From contig NZ_CAKKNA010000011.1 of the NCBI RefSeq assembly GCF_918741275.1, forward strand, positions 1 to 64,000: DNA of 64,000 bases, in the 5' to 3' direction. The notes under the pieces are model-generated. The model had not been told where the DNA came from and ran no database searches. It was given only the letters and a program-made list of their open reading frames with translations. Source of the DNA: Bacillus sp. CECT 9360. GTDB lineage: Bacteria; Bacillota; Bacilli; Bacillales; DSM-1321. Of the stretch, positions 1-8,747 are shown in pieces. The translations under genes were made by a program, and so were the position numbers. Position 1 is the stretch's first letter. Each line of letters begins with the position of its first letter.

Positions 1-103
1 CAAGCTAGTAAGATCCCTGAAAGATGATCAGGTAGATAGGTCTGAGGTGGAAGCGTGGTGACACGTGGAGCTGACAGATACTAATCGATCGAGGACTTAA
101 CCA
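1..103 (+). rRNA. 23S ribosomal RNA, 3' end (partial)
   Basis: The first hundred bases match the highly conserved 3' end of Bacillus 23S rRNA, including the stretches TGAAAGATGATCAGGT, GGTGACACGTGGAGCTGAC and ATACTAATCGATCGAGGAC that close domain VI. The gene starts to the left of the window. It is followed after about 70 bases by 5S rRNA in the same orientation, the usual order of an rrn operon. The exact mature 3' end is taken from memory of the family and may be off by a few bases. Confidence 0.95.
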
Positions 104-172
104 ATTTGTTTTGAAGTGACGTAAAAACCCTTACTGTTATCTAGTTTTGAAGGAACAAGGTTCCTTTATATG

Positions 173-289
<117 letters not shown>

Positions 290-297
290 AAGCAGAA

Positions 298-325
298 GAT
301 CAGTCGAATAGGCTGGTCTTTTTTT
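298..325 (+). terminator. rrn operon terminator
   Basis: An 8-bp stem (GATCAGTC pairing with GGCTGGTC, two G-U pairs, loop GAATA) is followed by seven T residues directly after the 5S gene. This is a standard intrinsic terminator. Confidence 0.85.
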
Positions 326-392
326 GTGTTTTAAAACCGAAGGTTAGTAAGAAGTTCAAAGTATGATGGGAGTTAAGTAAAGAAAGTCAGGC

Positions 393-515
393 CCTGGATG
401 GGGAGGAGCAAGGAGGTCGAGGAAACGAGTGAGTGAGGACCGGAATGTACTATGTACATGAGGACCGGAGCGAAGGAAGCTTGACGAAGAGATCCGCGGC
501 TCATCGCCATCCAGG
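393..515. repeat. Palindromic element fused to a 5S remnant
   Basis: Imperfect inverted arms at 393-409 and 499-515 (15 of 17 bases complementary, core CCTGGATGG/CCATCCAGG) enclose a symmetric centre: two direct copies of GAGGACCGGA (435-444, 460-469) flank the short palindrome ATGTACTATGTACAT (445-459). There is no credible gene inside. The element ends exactly where the homology of the truncated 5S copy begins, so it looks like a small mobile or recombination-derived sequence. Its family is not recognised. Confidence 0.6.
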
Positions 516-516
516 A

Positions 517-600
517 GTCCGAACACGGAAGTTAAGCTCGAGCGCCGATGGTAATTGGGGGATCTCCCCCTGTGAGAGTAGGACGTCGCCAAGCAAGCAG
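517..600 (+). pseudogene. Truncated 5S rRNA copy (3' part only)
   Basis: From about 518 the sequence repeats the 3' two thirds of the upstream 5S gene (CCGAACACGGAAGTTAAGCT through GTCGCCAAGCA) with a few changes (TTCAGCGCC is shortened to GAGCGCC, TAGTTGG becomes TAATTGG). The first roughly 45-50 nt are missing and replaced by the palindromic element at 393-515. It cannot form the terminal 5S helix and is a relic of a tandem 5S duplication. Confidence 0.85.
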
Positions 601-601
601 A

Positions 602-628
602 AGACCAGCCAATTGGCTGGTCTTTTTT
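602..628 (+). terminator. Terminator of the 5S remnant
   Basis: Perfect 9-bp stem AGACCAGCC/GGCTGGTCT with loop AATT and a T run. It is a duplicate of the terminator behind the intact 5S gene and is better paired than the original. Confidence 0.85.
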
Positions 629-640
629 GCGCTTCCGAAG

Positions 641-736
641 TTTCGCTTAAATCAACTGGGTTTTTGCATAAATCAGCTATACTTTCGCTTAAATGGACGA
701 TAGTTTCGCTTAAATCCCCCTGAGTTTCGTTTGAAT
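641..736. repeat. Array 1: 21-bp phased TTTCGCTTAAAT repeats
   Basis: Five copies of the 12-mer TTTCGCTTAAAT or close variants start at 641, 662, 683, 704 and 725, an exact 21-bp period; the copies at 662 and 725 carry two changes. The 9 bp between cores are not conserved. One further isolated copy lies at 4068-4079 in the purE leader. There is no coding potential. The array sits right behind a terminator. Confidence 0.85.
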
Positions 737-823
737 CACAAAATGATGCAAAAAAAGCATTCTTGTACTTACAATAGAAGACCTCATTCAGACAACTGTC
801 CCCTTAAATTTAGCTCACCACCC

Positions 824-1396
824 CTATTTTCCTGGAATATCATATACTTCACCTTTCTGCACTTGCTTGCCCTTCTTCAAAAGCATAAAGCCACTTACCG
901 CATAAAGAAGGGAGGCAATGTAAAAAATACTGCCTATAGTGAGGAAGTCGATTAAGTAACCAGTTAGAATGATGGCAATGGCAGCGCCTGCGGATGTCCA
1001 TACATGATATTTTCCTATCTCGATACCGGCGGTTTCTTTTGATACATTCCTTGCAAGAGAGGTTTTTTCCGAATTTCTTTGTACGGCTCCTAAAAGGCCC
1101 ATAATGATCTGAAGGACATATACATGCCATACTTCCGTCATGAGGGGGAGAAACAAGAGAATGACAGCCATGGACCAAGAGTAGGTGGCAAACAAGACGC
1201 TGTCTCCAAGCCGGTCTGCCAGTCTTCCGATGACGGGATAAGCTAATGCCGAAGTCAGGGCAAAGAGACCGTAAGCCCAGCCGAATTGGGAGTAGCTGTT
1301 CCCGACATTGTTAAGCAACAACACATAAAACGGAAATATCATGCTGCCGGCAATGGAGATGATGCTCTGATAATAGAGAAATCGTTGATAATTCAT
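824..1396 (-). CDS. Half-size MFS transporter-like membrane protein
   Basis: A 190-residue very hydrophobic protein with about six membrane segments. Residues 38-65 carry an MFS loop 2-3-like motif (YPVIGRLADRLGD), the cytoplasmic signature of the major facilitator superfamily. Normal MFS proteins have 12 segments and about 400 residues, so this is half size: either a natural short form that dimerises or a gene that lost one half. The ATG overlaps the TGA of the upstream oxidase gene (ATGA), so the two are translationally coupled and probably act together. The substrate is unknown. Confidence 0.7.
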   Translation of the reverse strand: MNYQRFLYYQSIISIAGSMIFPFYVLLLNNVGNSYSQFGWAYGLFALTSALAYPVIGRLADRLGDSVLFATYSWSMAVILLFLPLMTEVWHVYVLQIIMGLLGAVQRNSEKTSLARNVSKETAGIEIGKYHVWTSAGAAIAIILTGYLIDFLTIGSIFYIASLLYAVSGFMLLKKGKQVQKGEVYDIPGK

Positions 1397-2829
1397 TTTT
1401 TATACTCCTCATAAAAAAGACTTTGAAATCGTTCTTCGGGATCGTATTTGCGTTTCAATTGAAAGAATTCATCTGAACGCGGGTAAGCTTGCTTGAATTG
1501 CTGTTTGGTAGGATACGAATAATACGGTAAATAGTAACTACCGTTATGTTCAAGCGTTAAATTTAGCATGTCGTTGATCACTTGTTTGGTTTTTTTTATA
1601 TCCTCCGCTGAGGTTCCTTGGTTGATTAGTAAAACAAGTGCGAACATATTATCCTTTGAAAAGGACATGACGGAATGATCGTTTTTTTCTACGTAGCGCA
1701 CTGTAATATTAAGTAGATTGAAATCATCCTCCTTTTCCAATATTGTTCTCAAACCGTCAATGTAGTCTGCAAATTCGTTTACAGGCACAAAATATTCCTG
1801 TAAGACTTCTGTTTTTTCAGCATGATCATACTCCATAAACAGACTGTCTGACCGCATCACGTTATTACGTGTTTCAAAATCGCCGTCTATGTTTTTTGCA
1901 AATGACTTTTGCGTATTCCAAAATACATTTTTCCCCCAGTCGCTGTGCCGGGATAACCCTAAAAAGAATTTTGGAAGGGCGATGATGTTTTCTTCTTTCA
2001 ATTTATTGAAATCCTTTAGTTTCTTTTGATCGGATGCAATTATATAATCCGTTATATACATTTCCTTCAGCAAGCTGTCTGGAGCTACAGAGATTCGGGA
2101 CATATGCATTCTTACCTGGTTATCATTCTTTACTTCCTTTTCAAAGTAGGAAGCATAATCTTTGTAATTGATTGTTTTTGTTCTAATCTTATATAACTCG
2201 TCATCTGTTAGTTGCAGCGTTACATCTAAGATGATGCCGAACAAACCGTACCCTCCAATAACGAGCGGGAATAACTCGGAGTTTTCGGTTCTGCTGACGT
2301 TTATAATCTGGCCATTAGCATTCATGAGGCGAAATGATTTTACTGTATCAATTAACGCATCGTTACGAATATCGCGGCCATGGACATTTACACTAAGTGA
2401 ACCTCCGACGGTGAATATATTTTGCGATTGCATGACCTTAACCGCTAAGCCATGAGGGTTGATATGTCGTTGAATGTCATCCCAGGTTGCCCCGCTTTGA
2501 ACGGTGATTGTTTTTTCTTCAAGATCAAGATCGAGTATTTTATTATAATTCTTCATATCGATCATGATGGCGTTCGGGTAGTAGGTATGGCCTCCCTGGC
2601 TATGCTGCATGCCGGCAATTGAAATCTTGTCATTCTTTTCGATGAGTTGTCGGAAATCTCTTTTCTCGGTTGCGTGCTCGATGCTTTTTACTTTAACCGG
2701 CAACAGCCTTCCTTTATCTTCAACTTCAGGATGAGATACATTCGTTTGATAAAGGTGCAAAGAACTTCCAAATACAGCGCAATATATAGCCAAAAGGAGG
2801 AGGAGATCCCAGGCAAACTTTTTTTTCAT
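1393..2829 (-). CDS. Membrane-anchored FAD-binding oxidase (VAO/PCMH type)
   Basis: 478 residues with an N-terminal membrane anchor (residues 6-24) that is probably uncleaved, so the enzyme should face outward. Residues about 60-200 form an FAD-binding PCMH domain: GMQHSQGG is the expected glycine and histidine motif near the start of the domain, followed by a VQSGATWDDIQ segment and a GGSLSVNVHGRD segment that line the flavin. The C-terminal half ends with a YDPEERF motif typical of VAO-family alcohol or sugar oxidases. The start follows a GGAAGGGA site. It lies upstream of, and overlaps, the half-size MFS gene. The substrate cannot be told from sequence. Confidence 0.8.
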   Translation of the reverse strand: MKKKFAWDLLLLLAIYCAVFGSSLHLYQTNVSHPEVEDKGRLLPVKVKSIEHATEKRDFRQLIEKNDKISIAGMQHSQGGHTYYPNAIMIDMKNYNKILDLDLEEKTITVQSGATWDDIQRHINPHGLAVKVMQSQNIFTVGGSLSVNVHGRDIRNDALIDTVKSFRLMNANGQIINVSRTENSELFPLVIGGYGLFGIILDVTLQLTDDELYKIRTKTINYKDYASYFEKEVKNDNQVRMHMSRISVAPDSLLKEMYITDYIIASDQKKLKDFNKLKEENIIALPKFFLGLSRHSDWGKNVFWNTQKSFAKNIDGDFETRNNVMRSDSLFMEYDHAEKTEVLQEYFVPVNEFADYIDGLRTILEKEDDFNLLNITVRYVEKNDHSVMSFSKDNMFALVLLINQGTSAEDIKKTKQVINDMLNLTLEHNGSYYLPYYSYPTKQQFKQAYPRSDEFFQLKRKYDPEERFQSLFYEEYKK

Positions 2830-3035
2830 TTTAAAATCCCTTCCCGTCAGATTCCTTTATGTTTCCATAATATTCATGAATATAGTGTAATTTTACACTT
2901 TTATTGAATTAATTCAATAAGATTTTAAATAAAGCACGCTTGAATTTTCCAGTCAATTATCTTAATCTAGTGTGAGGTTGTGTGAATAGGGTAAAATAAT
3001 CGAAAACAGGGCTATAGTAAAGGGGACGTGGTTGG

Positions 3036-3602
3036 GTGCTTCAAAATAGTACGACAATGGTCTTGATTATTCTTTTAATTAATATTGTCTATGTATCTTT
3101 TTTTACGATCCGGATGATTCTAACTCTGAAAGGGCAGAAATATTTAGCCGCGGGAATCAGTATGATCGAAGTGATCATTTATGTCATCGGCCTGGGGCTT
3201 GTGCTCGATAACCTCAATGAGATACAGAATTTGATAGCCTATGCGGTTGGGTATGGGATTGGCGTGCTTGTTGGGATGAAAATCGAGGAGAAACTGGCAC
3301 TCGGATATATTACTGTGAATGTTATAACGGCTGAATACGATAAGGATTTGCCGAGACAATTAAGGGAGAAGGGGTACGGTGTAACGAACTGGCTTGCGCA
3401 TGGGTTAGAAGGTGATCGGATGGCTCTGCAAATATTGACACCAAGAAAATATGAACTGAGGCTGTATGATACAATAAAACAACTTGACCCGAAGGCGTTT
3501 ATAATCGCCTATGAACCTAAGACGATTTATGGCGGTTTCTGGGTGAAATCAGTAAAGAAAGGAAAGCTGTTTCGTGAGCCAGAAAAAGAAAGAGATCTTT
3601 GA
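3036..3602 (+). CDS. yebE: DUF2179/UPF0316 membrane protein, YebE-like
   Basis: 188 residues. The first 80 are three hydrophobic segments, followed by a soluble C-terminal domain of the DUF2179 type (residues about 95-175: [20 protein letters not shown], then a GEGDR-like loop and a PKTIYGGFW end). It matches the gene that precedes purE in B. subtilis (yebE) in fold, length and position. A GTG start at 3036 is preceded at about 10 nt by AAAGGGG; an internal ATG at 3057 is possible. Function is unknown; the DUF2179 domain is thought to bind a small ligand. Confidence 0.85.
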   Translation: MLQNSTTMVLIILLINIVYVSFFTIRMILTLKGQKYLAAGISMIEVIIYVIGLGLVLDNLNEIQNLIAYAVGYGIGVLVGMKIEEKLALGYITVNVITAEYDKDLPRQLREKGYGVTNWLAHGLEGDRMALQILTPRKYELRLYDTIKQLDPKAFIIAYEPKTIYGGFWVKSVKKGKLFREPEKERDL

Positions 3603-3774
3603 GGTCGCAGAGGGGGAGAGCATCGATGCCTGCCTGGAAAGAATCAAGGCAGCAGGATATATTCCCGTTAAACGAACGGAAAAGCCAATATTTGAAGAAA
3701 GAGTAATAGATGGAAAAGTCCAATATGAGCCAATTAAAAGAAAAATTGTGTTTGAAGCAAAATTATTAGAGTAA
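3574..3774 (+). CDS. yebG: NETI-motif family small protein, YebG-like
   Basis: 66 residues starting at a GTG that overlaps the end of yebE by 29 nt, with AAAGGAAAG 8 nt upstream. The protein is charged, with the pattern [20 protein letters not shown] and then [12 protein letters not shown], and resembles B. subtilis YebG, a small protein of unknown function encoded between yebE and purE. The overlap implies coupled translation. The PurR-controlled purine promoter starts directly behind its stop codon. Confidence 0.8.
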   Translation: MSQKKKEIFEVAEGESIDACLERIKAAGYIPVKRTEKPIFEERVIDGKVQYEPIKRKIVFEAKLLE

Positions 3775-3820
3775 AACACGAACATTAACGATCTTTAAAC
3801 TCCTTATCATTCGATTTATA
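3773..3820 (+). promoter_or_regulatory. Two PurR operator boxes of the pur operon
   Basis: PurBox 1 (3774-3786, core CACGAACATT with CGAA at 3779-3782) and an inverted PurBox 2 (3806-3819, core TTCG at 3810-3813) fit the B. subtilis PurR consensus. The 27-nt distance between CGAA and TTCG is nearly that of the B. subtilis purE control region. PurR represses when PRPP is low. Assignment rests on motif and position. Confidence 0.75.
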
Positions 3821-3822
3821 AC

Positions 3823-3852
3823 TTGACAAAATTGATGCTGTCCTAGTAAGAT
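3823..3852 (+). promoter_or_regulatory. Sigma-A promoter of the pur operon
   Basis: TTGACA at 3823-3828 and TAAGAT at 3847-3852 with an 18-nt spacer, just downstream of the PurBoxes and upstream of the riboswitch. Transcription would start near 3859. Confidence 0.7.
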
Positions 3853-3870
3853 GGGGGTATAAAAGAATTC

Positions 3871-3939
3871 TCTCATATAATCCTGGGGATATGGCCCGAA
3901 AGTTTCTACCCAATAACCGTAAATTATTGGACTATGAGG
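3871..3939 (+). ncRNA. Purine riboswitch aptamer, guanine/hypoxanthine type
   Basis: The canonical purine aptamer: P1 strands CTCATA (3872 on) and TATGAG, J1/2 ATAATCC, P2 loop ATATGGC, J2/3 AGTTTCTACC and P3 with loop CCGTAAA. The specificity base is the C in GACTATG, which pairs with guanine or hypoxanthine; adenine riboswitches carry GATTATG. A terminator follows at 4002-4049, so ligand binding should switch transcription of purE and downstream genes off. Confidence 0.96.
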
Positions 3940-4001
3940 GAAAGTAGATACTTTATCTGGATTACATATGTCTTTTGTATGTATTAAAAAAGACTACGAT
4001 T

Positions 4002-4049
4002 CCGGACAGACTACTTTCTCGATTTTGAGATAGTCTGTCCGGTTTTTTT
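4002..4049 (+). terminator. Riboswitch expression-platform terminator
   Basis: Perfect 12-bp stem CCGGACAGACTA/TAGTCTGTCCGG followed by seven T. It lies between the purine aptamer and purE, the expected place for transcription attenuation. Confidence 0.92.
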
Positions 4050-4126
4050 ATTATTAGGATTTCGTGCTTTCGCTTAAATCGATATATTAGATTGAAATAA
4101 AATCCCAACTGTTGGAGGAGAAGCCA

Positions 4127-4615
4127 ATGAAACCGCAAGTTGGCGTTATAATGGGAAGTGTTTCTGATTGGGAAACGATGAAGTATGCGTGTGAAACGCT
4201 TGAACAGTTGGAGATTCCTTTTGAGAAAAGAGTAGTATCTGCGCATCGGACTCCTGATTTGCTGTTTGAATATGCCGAAAGTGCAAGGGACCGGGGTATT
4301 AAGGTCATCATCGCCGGTGCTGGAGGCGCGGCCCACCTTCCTGGTATGACAGCGTCCAAAACGACGCTGCCGGTGATTGGGGTGCCGGTTCAGACAAAGG
4401 CGCTGAACGGAATGGATTCGTTATTATCAATCGTTCAAATGCCGGGCGGCGTTCCGGTTGCGACCGTGGCCATCGGGAAAGCCGGATCTATCAACGCGGG
4501 GCTTTTGGCGGCACAGATTTTGGGATCGCATGACAGCACAGTCGCGGAAAAGCTCGAAGCCATGCGAAATGAAACGAGAGAAAAGGTGTTGCAAAGCAGT
4601 GAGCATCTTAAATAA
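4127..4615 (+). CDS. purE: N5-carboxyaminoimidazole ribonucleotide mutase, PurE
   Basis: 162 residues. Class I PurE moves the carboxyl group of N5-CAIR to carbon 4 to give CAIR in de novo purine synthesis. The N-terminus carries [13 protein letters not shown], the phosphate-binding loop, then SAHRTPDL with the catalytic His, and [12 protein letters not shown]. The ATG at 4127 follows GGAGGAG by 7 nt and fits the family start; an upstream TTG at 4112 lies inside the binding site and is rejected. It is the first gene after the riboswitch and overlaps purK by 17 nt. Confidence 0.97.
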   Translation: MKPQVGVIMGSVSDWETMKYACETLEQLEIPFEKRVVSAHRTPDLLFEYAESARDRGIKVIIAGAGGAAHLPGMTASKTTLPVIGVPVQTKALNGMDSLLSIVQMPGGVPVATVAIGKAGSINAGLLAAQILGSHDSTVAEKLEAMRNETREKVLQSSEHLK

Positions 4616-5759
4616 TAAAACCATATTACCTAGAGATACAATTGGAATCATTGGTGGCGGGCAGCTCGGCAGGATGATGGCTCTCTCCGCGAAGTCACTC
4701 GGTTTTCATGTCGCAGTATTGGATCCGACAGAGAATTGTCCATGCGGACAGGTCGCCGACTTTGAAATAAATGGCGCTTACGATGATTTGGATTCAATCG
4801 AAGAGCTTGCGAGAATCAGTGATGTTATTACATTCGAATTTGAAAATATTAACTTTGAGGCGCTTGAATGGTTAGAGGATCATGCCTATGTGCCACAAGG
4901 ATCAGAATTACTGAAAATCAGCCAGGACAGGCTGCTTGAGAAAGCGGCTATCTCGATGACCGGGGCCTCTGTTGCGCCTTATTTCGCCGTTAATAATCTC
5001 CACGATTTGTACAACGGGATTGAAAAGGTAGGGTATCCGTGTGTTTTAAAGACAGCACGCGGGGGCTATGACGGAAAGGGACAGCTTGTTATCCGGAGCG
5101 AAGTAGATATAGCAAAAGCAACGGACGTCCTGATCATGGGAAAGTGTGTACTAGAAGCATGGATCCCATTTGTGAAGGAAATCTCGGTTATCATTACCCG
5201 GAAAGTAAATGGTGATAGCAGCTGTTTTCCAGTGGCCGAAAATATTCATTACAACAATATTTTAGATAAAAGCATCGTGCCTGCAAGAATTAGTGGGCAA
5301 GCGGAAGCTGAAGCTATAAAGCAAGCAAAGCTACTTGCGGATGAACTCGAATTGGTCGGTACGCTTGCGGTGGAGATGTTCCTGACAGCAGAGGATGCAA
5401 TCATTATCAACGAACTTGCGCCAAGACCCCATAATTCTGGACATTATACGATGAATGCATGCGAAACTTCGCAGTTCGAACAGCATATTCGTGCGATTTG
5501 TAACTGGCCGTTAGGCAATACTAATGTATTGAAGCCGGTGGTTATGGTGAATATTCTTGGACAGCATCTGGATGGCATCACCAGTCATATTGCTAACTTA
5601 TCAGATTGGAAGCTTCACCTTTATGGAAAAGAAGAGGCAAAACACAATCGGAAAATGGGGCATATCAATATTTTGCGCCCATCAATTGATACGGCACTTT
5701 CTGAAATTAACAGCAGCGGATTTTGGAATCTGCAGGCTGAAACGGAGGATATTTCATGA
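4599..5759 (+). CDS. purK: N5-carboxyaminoimidazole ribonucleotide synthase, PurK
   Basis: 386 residues, ATP-grasp fold. It carboxylates AIR with bicarbonate and ATP to N5-CAIR, the PurE substrate. The N-terminal motif [13 protein letters not shown] starts at residue 14, the ATP-grasp loop [11 protein letters not shown] lies in the middle, and [14 protein letters not shown] holds the metal and substrate ligands. The open frame extends far into purE, but the family length points to the GTG at 4599 preceded by AAAAGGTG. It ends in an ATGA overlap with purB. Confidence 0.95.
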   Translation: MSILNNKTILPRDTIGIIGGGQLGRMMALSAKSLGFHVAVLDPTENCPCGQVADFEINGAYDDLDSIEELARISDVITFEFENINFEALEWLEDHAYVPQGSELLKISQDRLLEKAAISMTGASVAPYFAVNNLHDLYNGIEKVGYPCVLKTARGGYDGKGQLVIRSEVDIAKATDVLIMGKCVLEAWIPFVKEISVIITRKVNGDSSCFPVAENIHYNNILDKSIVPARISGQAEAEAIKQAKLLADELELVGTLAVEMFLTAEDAIIINELAPRPHNSGHYTMNACETSQFEQHIRAICNWPLGNTNVLKPVVMVNILGQHLDGITSHIANLSDWKLHLYGKEEAKHNRKMGHINILRPSIDTALSEINSSGFWNLQAETEDIS

Positions 5760-7048
5760 TTGAACGTTATACACGCCCGGAAATGGGCACAATTTGGACA
5801 GATGAAAACCGGTTTAATGCCTGGCTTGAAGTGGAGATCCTTGCCTGCGAGGCGTGGGCTGAACTTGGTGTCATTCCAAAGGAAGATGTAAATCTTCTTC
5901 GCGAGAACGCTTCTTTCAATATTAACCGCATCAATGAAATTGAAGAAGAAACGCGCCATGATGTCGTTGCTTTTACCCGTGCGGTTTCCGAAACATTGGG
6001 TGAGGAGCGCAAGTGGGTCCATTACGGATTAACATCAACGGACGTTGTGGATACAGCCCTTTCCTATGTATTAAAGCAAGCGAATGAGATTTTAGCAAAA
6101 GACCTCGAGAGATTCGTCGAAATCCTGAAAAACAAAGCTCAAGAGCATAAATATACCGTAATGATGGGACGTACACATGGCGTTCATGCGGAACCAACGA
6201 CTTTTGGACTGAAGCTGGGCCTCTGGTATGAGGAAATGAAACGAAATGTCGATCGCTTTAATGAAGCCAGGAAAGGTATCGAATTCGGAAAAATTTCCGG
6301 AGCGGTCGGAACCTATGCCAATATCGACCCATTTGTGGAGCAATATGTTTGTGAGAAATTGGGACTACAGGCAGCGCCTATATCCACCCAAACATTGCAG
6401 CGTGACCGCCATGCGCATTACATGGGCACAATTGCCTTGATCGCGACATCGATTGAAAAGTTCGCAACCGAGGTGCGCGGCCTTCAAAAAAGTGAAACGC
6501 GTGAGGTCGAGGAATTTTTCGCAAAAGGCCAAAAAGGCTCGTCGGCGATGCCGCATAAAAGAAACCCGATCGGCTCTGAAAACATGACGGGAATGGCGAG
6601 GGTAATCCGCGGTTATATGATGACTGCCTATGAAAACGTGGCTCTATGGCATGAGCGTGATATCTCGCACTCTTCAGCGGAACGAGTAATCCTTCCCGAT
6701 GCGACCATCGCCTTGAACTATATGCTGAATCGTTTTAGCAACATCGTGAAGAATTTAACGGTATATCCGGAAAACATGAAACGCAATATGGATCGTACGC
6801 TTGGCTTAATTTACTCACAACGTGTGCTATTGGCGCTTATCGAAAAAGGCCTAGTGCGCGAGGAAGCGTATGATACCGTGCAGCCTAGAGCAATGGAAGC
6901 CTGGGAAACGCAAGTCCATTTCAGGGAACTGCTTGATAAGGATGAAAAAATAACAAGCCTGCTCACAAAAGAAGAGCTCGATGATTGCTTTGATTATAAT
7001 TACCATTTGAAAAATGTAGATTTGATTTTTGAACGATTAGGTTTGTAA
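5756..7048 (+). CDS. purB: Adenylosuccinate lyase, PurB
   Basis: 430 residues, fumarase/aspartase superfamily. It splits SAICAR to AICAR and adenylosuccinate to AMP, releasing fumarate. The signature [15 protein letters not shown] with the mobile catalytic serine is near residue 262, and TSTDVVDTA and [10 protein letters not shown] are the other active-site segments. Start ATG overlaps the purK stop. Unlike B. subtilis, the next gene purC is 732 bp away, behind a terminator-like hairpin and a 600-bp repeat array, so purB may end a transcript. Confidence 0.97.
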   Translation: MIERYTRPEMGTIWTDENRFNAWLEVEILACEAWAELGVIPKEDVNLLRENASFNINRINEIEEETRHDVVAFTRAVSETLGEERKWVHYGLTSTDVVDTALSYVLKQANEILAKDLERFVEILKNKAQEHKYTVMMGRTHGVHAEPTTFGLKLGLWYEEMKRNVDRFNEARKGIEFGKISGAVGTYANIDPFVEQYVCEKLGLQAAPISTQTLQRDRHAHYMGTIALIATSIEKFATEVRGLQKSETREVEEFFAKGQKGSSAMPHKRNPIGSENMTGMARVIRGYMMTAYENVALWHERDISHSSAERVILPDATIALNYMLNRFSNIVKNLTVYPENMKRNMDRTLGLIYSQRVLLALIEKGLVREEAYDTVQPRAMEAWETQVHFRELLDKDEKITSLLTKEELDDCFDYNYHLKNVDLIFERLGL

Positions 7049-7050
7049 AT

Positions 7051-7108
7051 GCTGGGGCGGAGGATCGCCGAAAAACGGTTACATCCTCTGCTCCAACATC
7101 TATTTTTT
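7051..7108 (+). terminator. Terminator-like hairpin inside the pur operon
   Basis: A 15-bp imperfect stem (GCTGGGGCGGAGGAT at 7051-7065 with ATCCTCTGCTCCAAC at 7083-7097; two G-U pairs and one mismatch) is followed by TATTTTTT. It lies three bases behind the purB stop and looks like an intrinsic terminator, which would separate purEKB from purC-D or cut down read-through. Confidence 0.65.
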
Positions 7109-7135
7109 ACAGATTTCCGTTGGATTATCACGTTT

Positions 7136-7735
7136 GTGCTCGATGATCAGGATTTCTGCTCGATAAATCAAATTTGTGCTCGATAATCAGGATTTCTGCT
7201 CGATAAATCAAATTTGTGCTCGATGATCAGGATTTCTGCTCGATAAATCAAATTTGTGCTCGATGATCAGGATTTCTGCTCGATAATTCAAATTTGTGCT
7301 CGATAATCAGGATTTCTGCTCGATAATTCTAATTTGTGCTCGATGATCAGGATTTCTGCTCGATAATTCAAATTTGTGCTCGATGATCAGGATTTCTGCA
7401 CGATAATTCAAATTTGTGCTCGATAATCAGGATTTCTGCACGATAATTCAAATTTGTGCTCGATAATCAGGATTTCTGCTCGATAATTCAAATTTGTGCG
7501 CGATAATCAGGATTTCTGCTCGATAAATCAAATTTGTGCCCGATAATCAGGATATCTGCTCGATAATTCAAATTTGTGCTCGATAATCAGGATATCTGCT
7601 CGATAATTCAAATTTGTGCGCGATGATCAGGATTTCTGCACGATAATTCAAATTTGTGCTCGATAAACAGGATTTCTGCTCGATAATCTAAATTTGTGCT
7701 CGATTAACAAGATTCCTGCTCGATTATGTAATTTC
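7136..7735. repeat. Array 2: 15 x 40 bp tandem array (30 half units of 20 bp)
   Basis: Fifteen units of exactly 40 bp with no insertion or deletion. Each unit is an A half like GTGCTCGATAATCAGGATTT and a B half like CTGCTCGATAATTCAAATTT, so CTCGATAA recurs every 20 bp. Copies differ by point changes only, more at both ends. A degenerate half unit precedes 7136. It has no open frame. It lies between purB and purC in what should be one transcript. It is not a CRISPR array, since no unique spacers exist. Confidence 0.95.
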
Positions 7736-7780
7736 TGTAACTATAAAATTCCTAATATTCCAAATCTGGAGGGCTGACTG

Positions 7781-8500
7781 ATGAAAAAGCTTGATCTGCT
7801 ATATGAGGGAAAAGCGAAACGAATTTACGCAACGGATGAAAACGGATTGGTGTGGGTGGAGTATAAAGATTCCGCCACAGCCTTTAATGGTGAAAAGAAA
7901 GCCGAGATTGCCGGCAAAGGAATCCTGAACAACAAGATTACAAGTTTGCTATTTTCCAAGCTTCATAAAGAAAACATTGCTTCGCACTTCGTTGAGCAGC
8001 TTTCCGATAGGGAACAGCTGGTCAAAAAAGTCGACATCATCCCCCTTGAAGTGGTCGTCCGGAATACGGCTGCCGGCAGTCTGTCAAAGAGGCTGGGCAT
8101 CCCGGAAGGAACTCCTTTTAAAAAACCGATCGTAGAATTCTATTACAAAGATGACGCTCTCGGTGACCCCTTATTAACAGAAGATCATATCGAAGAATTA
8201 GCACTCGCAAACAAAGAAGAAGTCGAGATCCTAAAGCACAAAGCGTTGCAAATAAACCATGTTTTAATTCCGTTTTTCAAAGAGCTCGGAATCTCTTTAA
8301 TCGACTTTAAATTGGAATTCGGTAAAACCGCAGCAGGAGTTATTCTGCTTGCTGATGAAATTTCACCGGATACATGCCGGCTTTGGGATATCGAAACGAA
8401 TGAACGGTTGGACAAGGATGTATTTCGCCGGGATTTAGGCAATTTAACTGATGCATATGAAAAAATCTTAACGAAGCTGGGGGAAAACCTGCATGTATAA
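7781..8500 (+). CDS. purC: SAICAR synthetase, PurC
   Basis: 239 residues. It joins CAIR and aspartate with ATP to give SAICAR. The N-terminus LLYEGKAKRIYATDENG is the nucleotide-binding hairpin, and LADEISPDTCRLWD near residue 188 is the second family signature. A GGAGGG site lies 8 nt before the ATG. It is the first gene after the 40-bp array; TATAAA at 7742-7747 could be a -10 box but the -35 partner is poor, so a private promoter is only possible. It overlaps purS by 8 nt. Confidence 0.97.
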   Translation: MKKLDLLYEGKAKRIYATDENGLVWVEYKDSATAFNGEKKAEIAGKGILNNKITSLLFSKLHKENIASHFVEQLSDREQLVKKVDIIPLEVVVRNTAAGSLSKRLGIPEGTPFKKPIVEFYYKDDALGDPLLTEDHIEELALANKEEVEILKHKALQINHVLIPFFKELGISLIDFKLEFGKTAAGVILLADEISPDTCRLWDIETNERLDKDVFRRDLGNLTDAYEKILTKLGENLHV

Positions 8501-8747
8501 AGTCAAAGTATATATCACATTAAGAGAAAGTGTGTTGGACCCACAGGGAACCGCTGTTCAGCAATCCTTGCAGAGTATGGCATACAACGAAGTGAAGGAT
8601 GTCAGGATCGGCAAATTTCTTGAACTTTCGCTAGAAAAAAGTGATCGCGATGTTGATCAGCTCGTTCGTGTAATGTGTGAAAAGCTGTTGGCGAATACGG
8701 TGATTGAGGACTATCGATATGAAATCGAGGAGGTTGTCGCTCAATGA
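8493..8747 (+). CDS. purS: FGAM synthase subunit PurS
   Basis: 84 residues, the small structural subunit of the three-part formylglycinamidine synthase (PurS2-PurL-PurQ). It has the typical start [21 protein letters not shown] and the middle segment [12 protein letters not shown]. It links the glutaminase PurQ to PurL and helps channel ammonia. It overlaps both neighbours by a few bases, which keeps the three subunits in step. Confidence 0.97.
   Translation: MYKVKVYITLRESVLDPQGTAVQQSLQSMAYNEVKDVRIGKFLELSLEKSDRDVDQLVRVMCEKLLANTVIEDYRYEIEEVVAQ

Noticed and set aside
433-955. Plus-strand open frames of 74-96 codons
   Set aside because: They run through the 5S remnant, the terminator, the phased array and the antisense of the MFS gene, and have no credible ribosome binding site.
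7136-7735. CRISPR array
   Set aside because: The whole 40-bp unit is conserved, with no unique spacers and no cas genes nearby; it is a plain tandem array.
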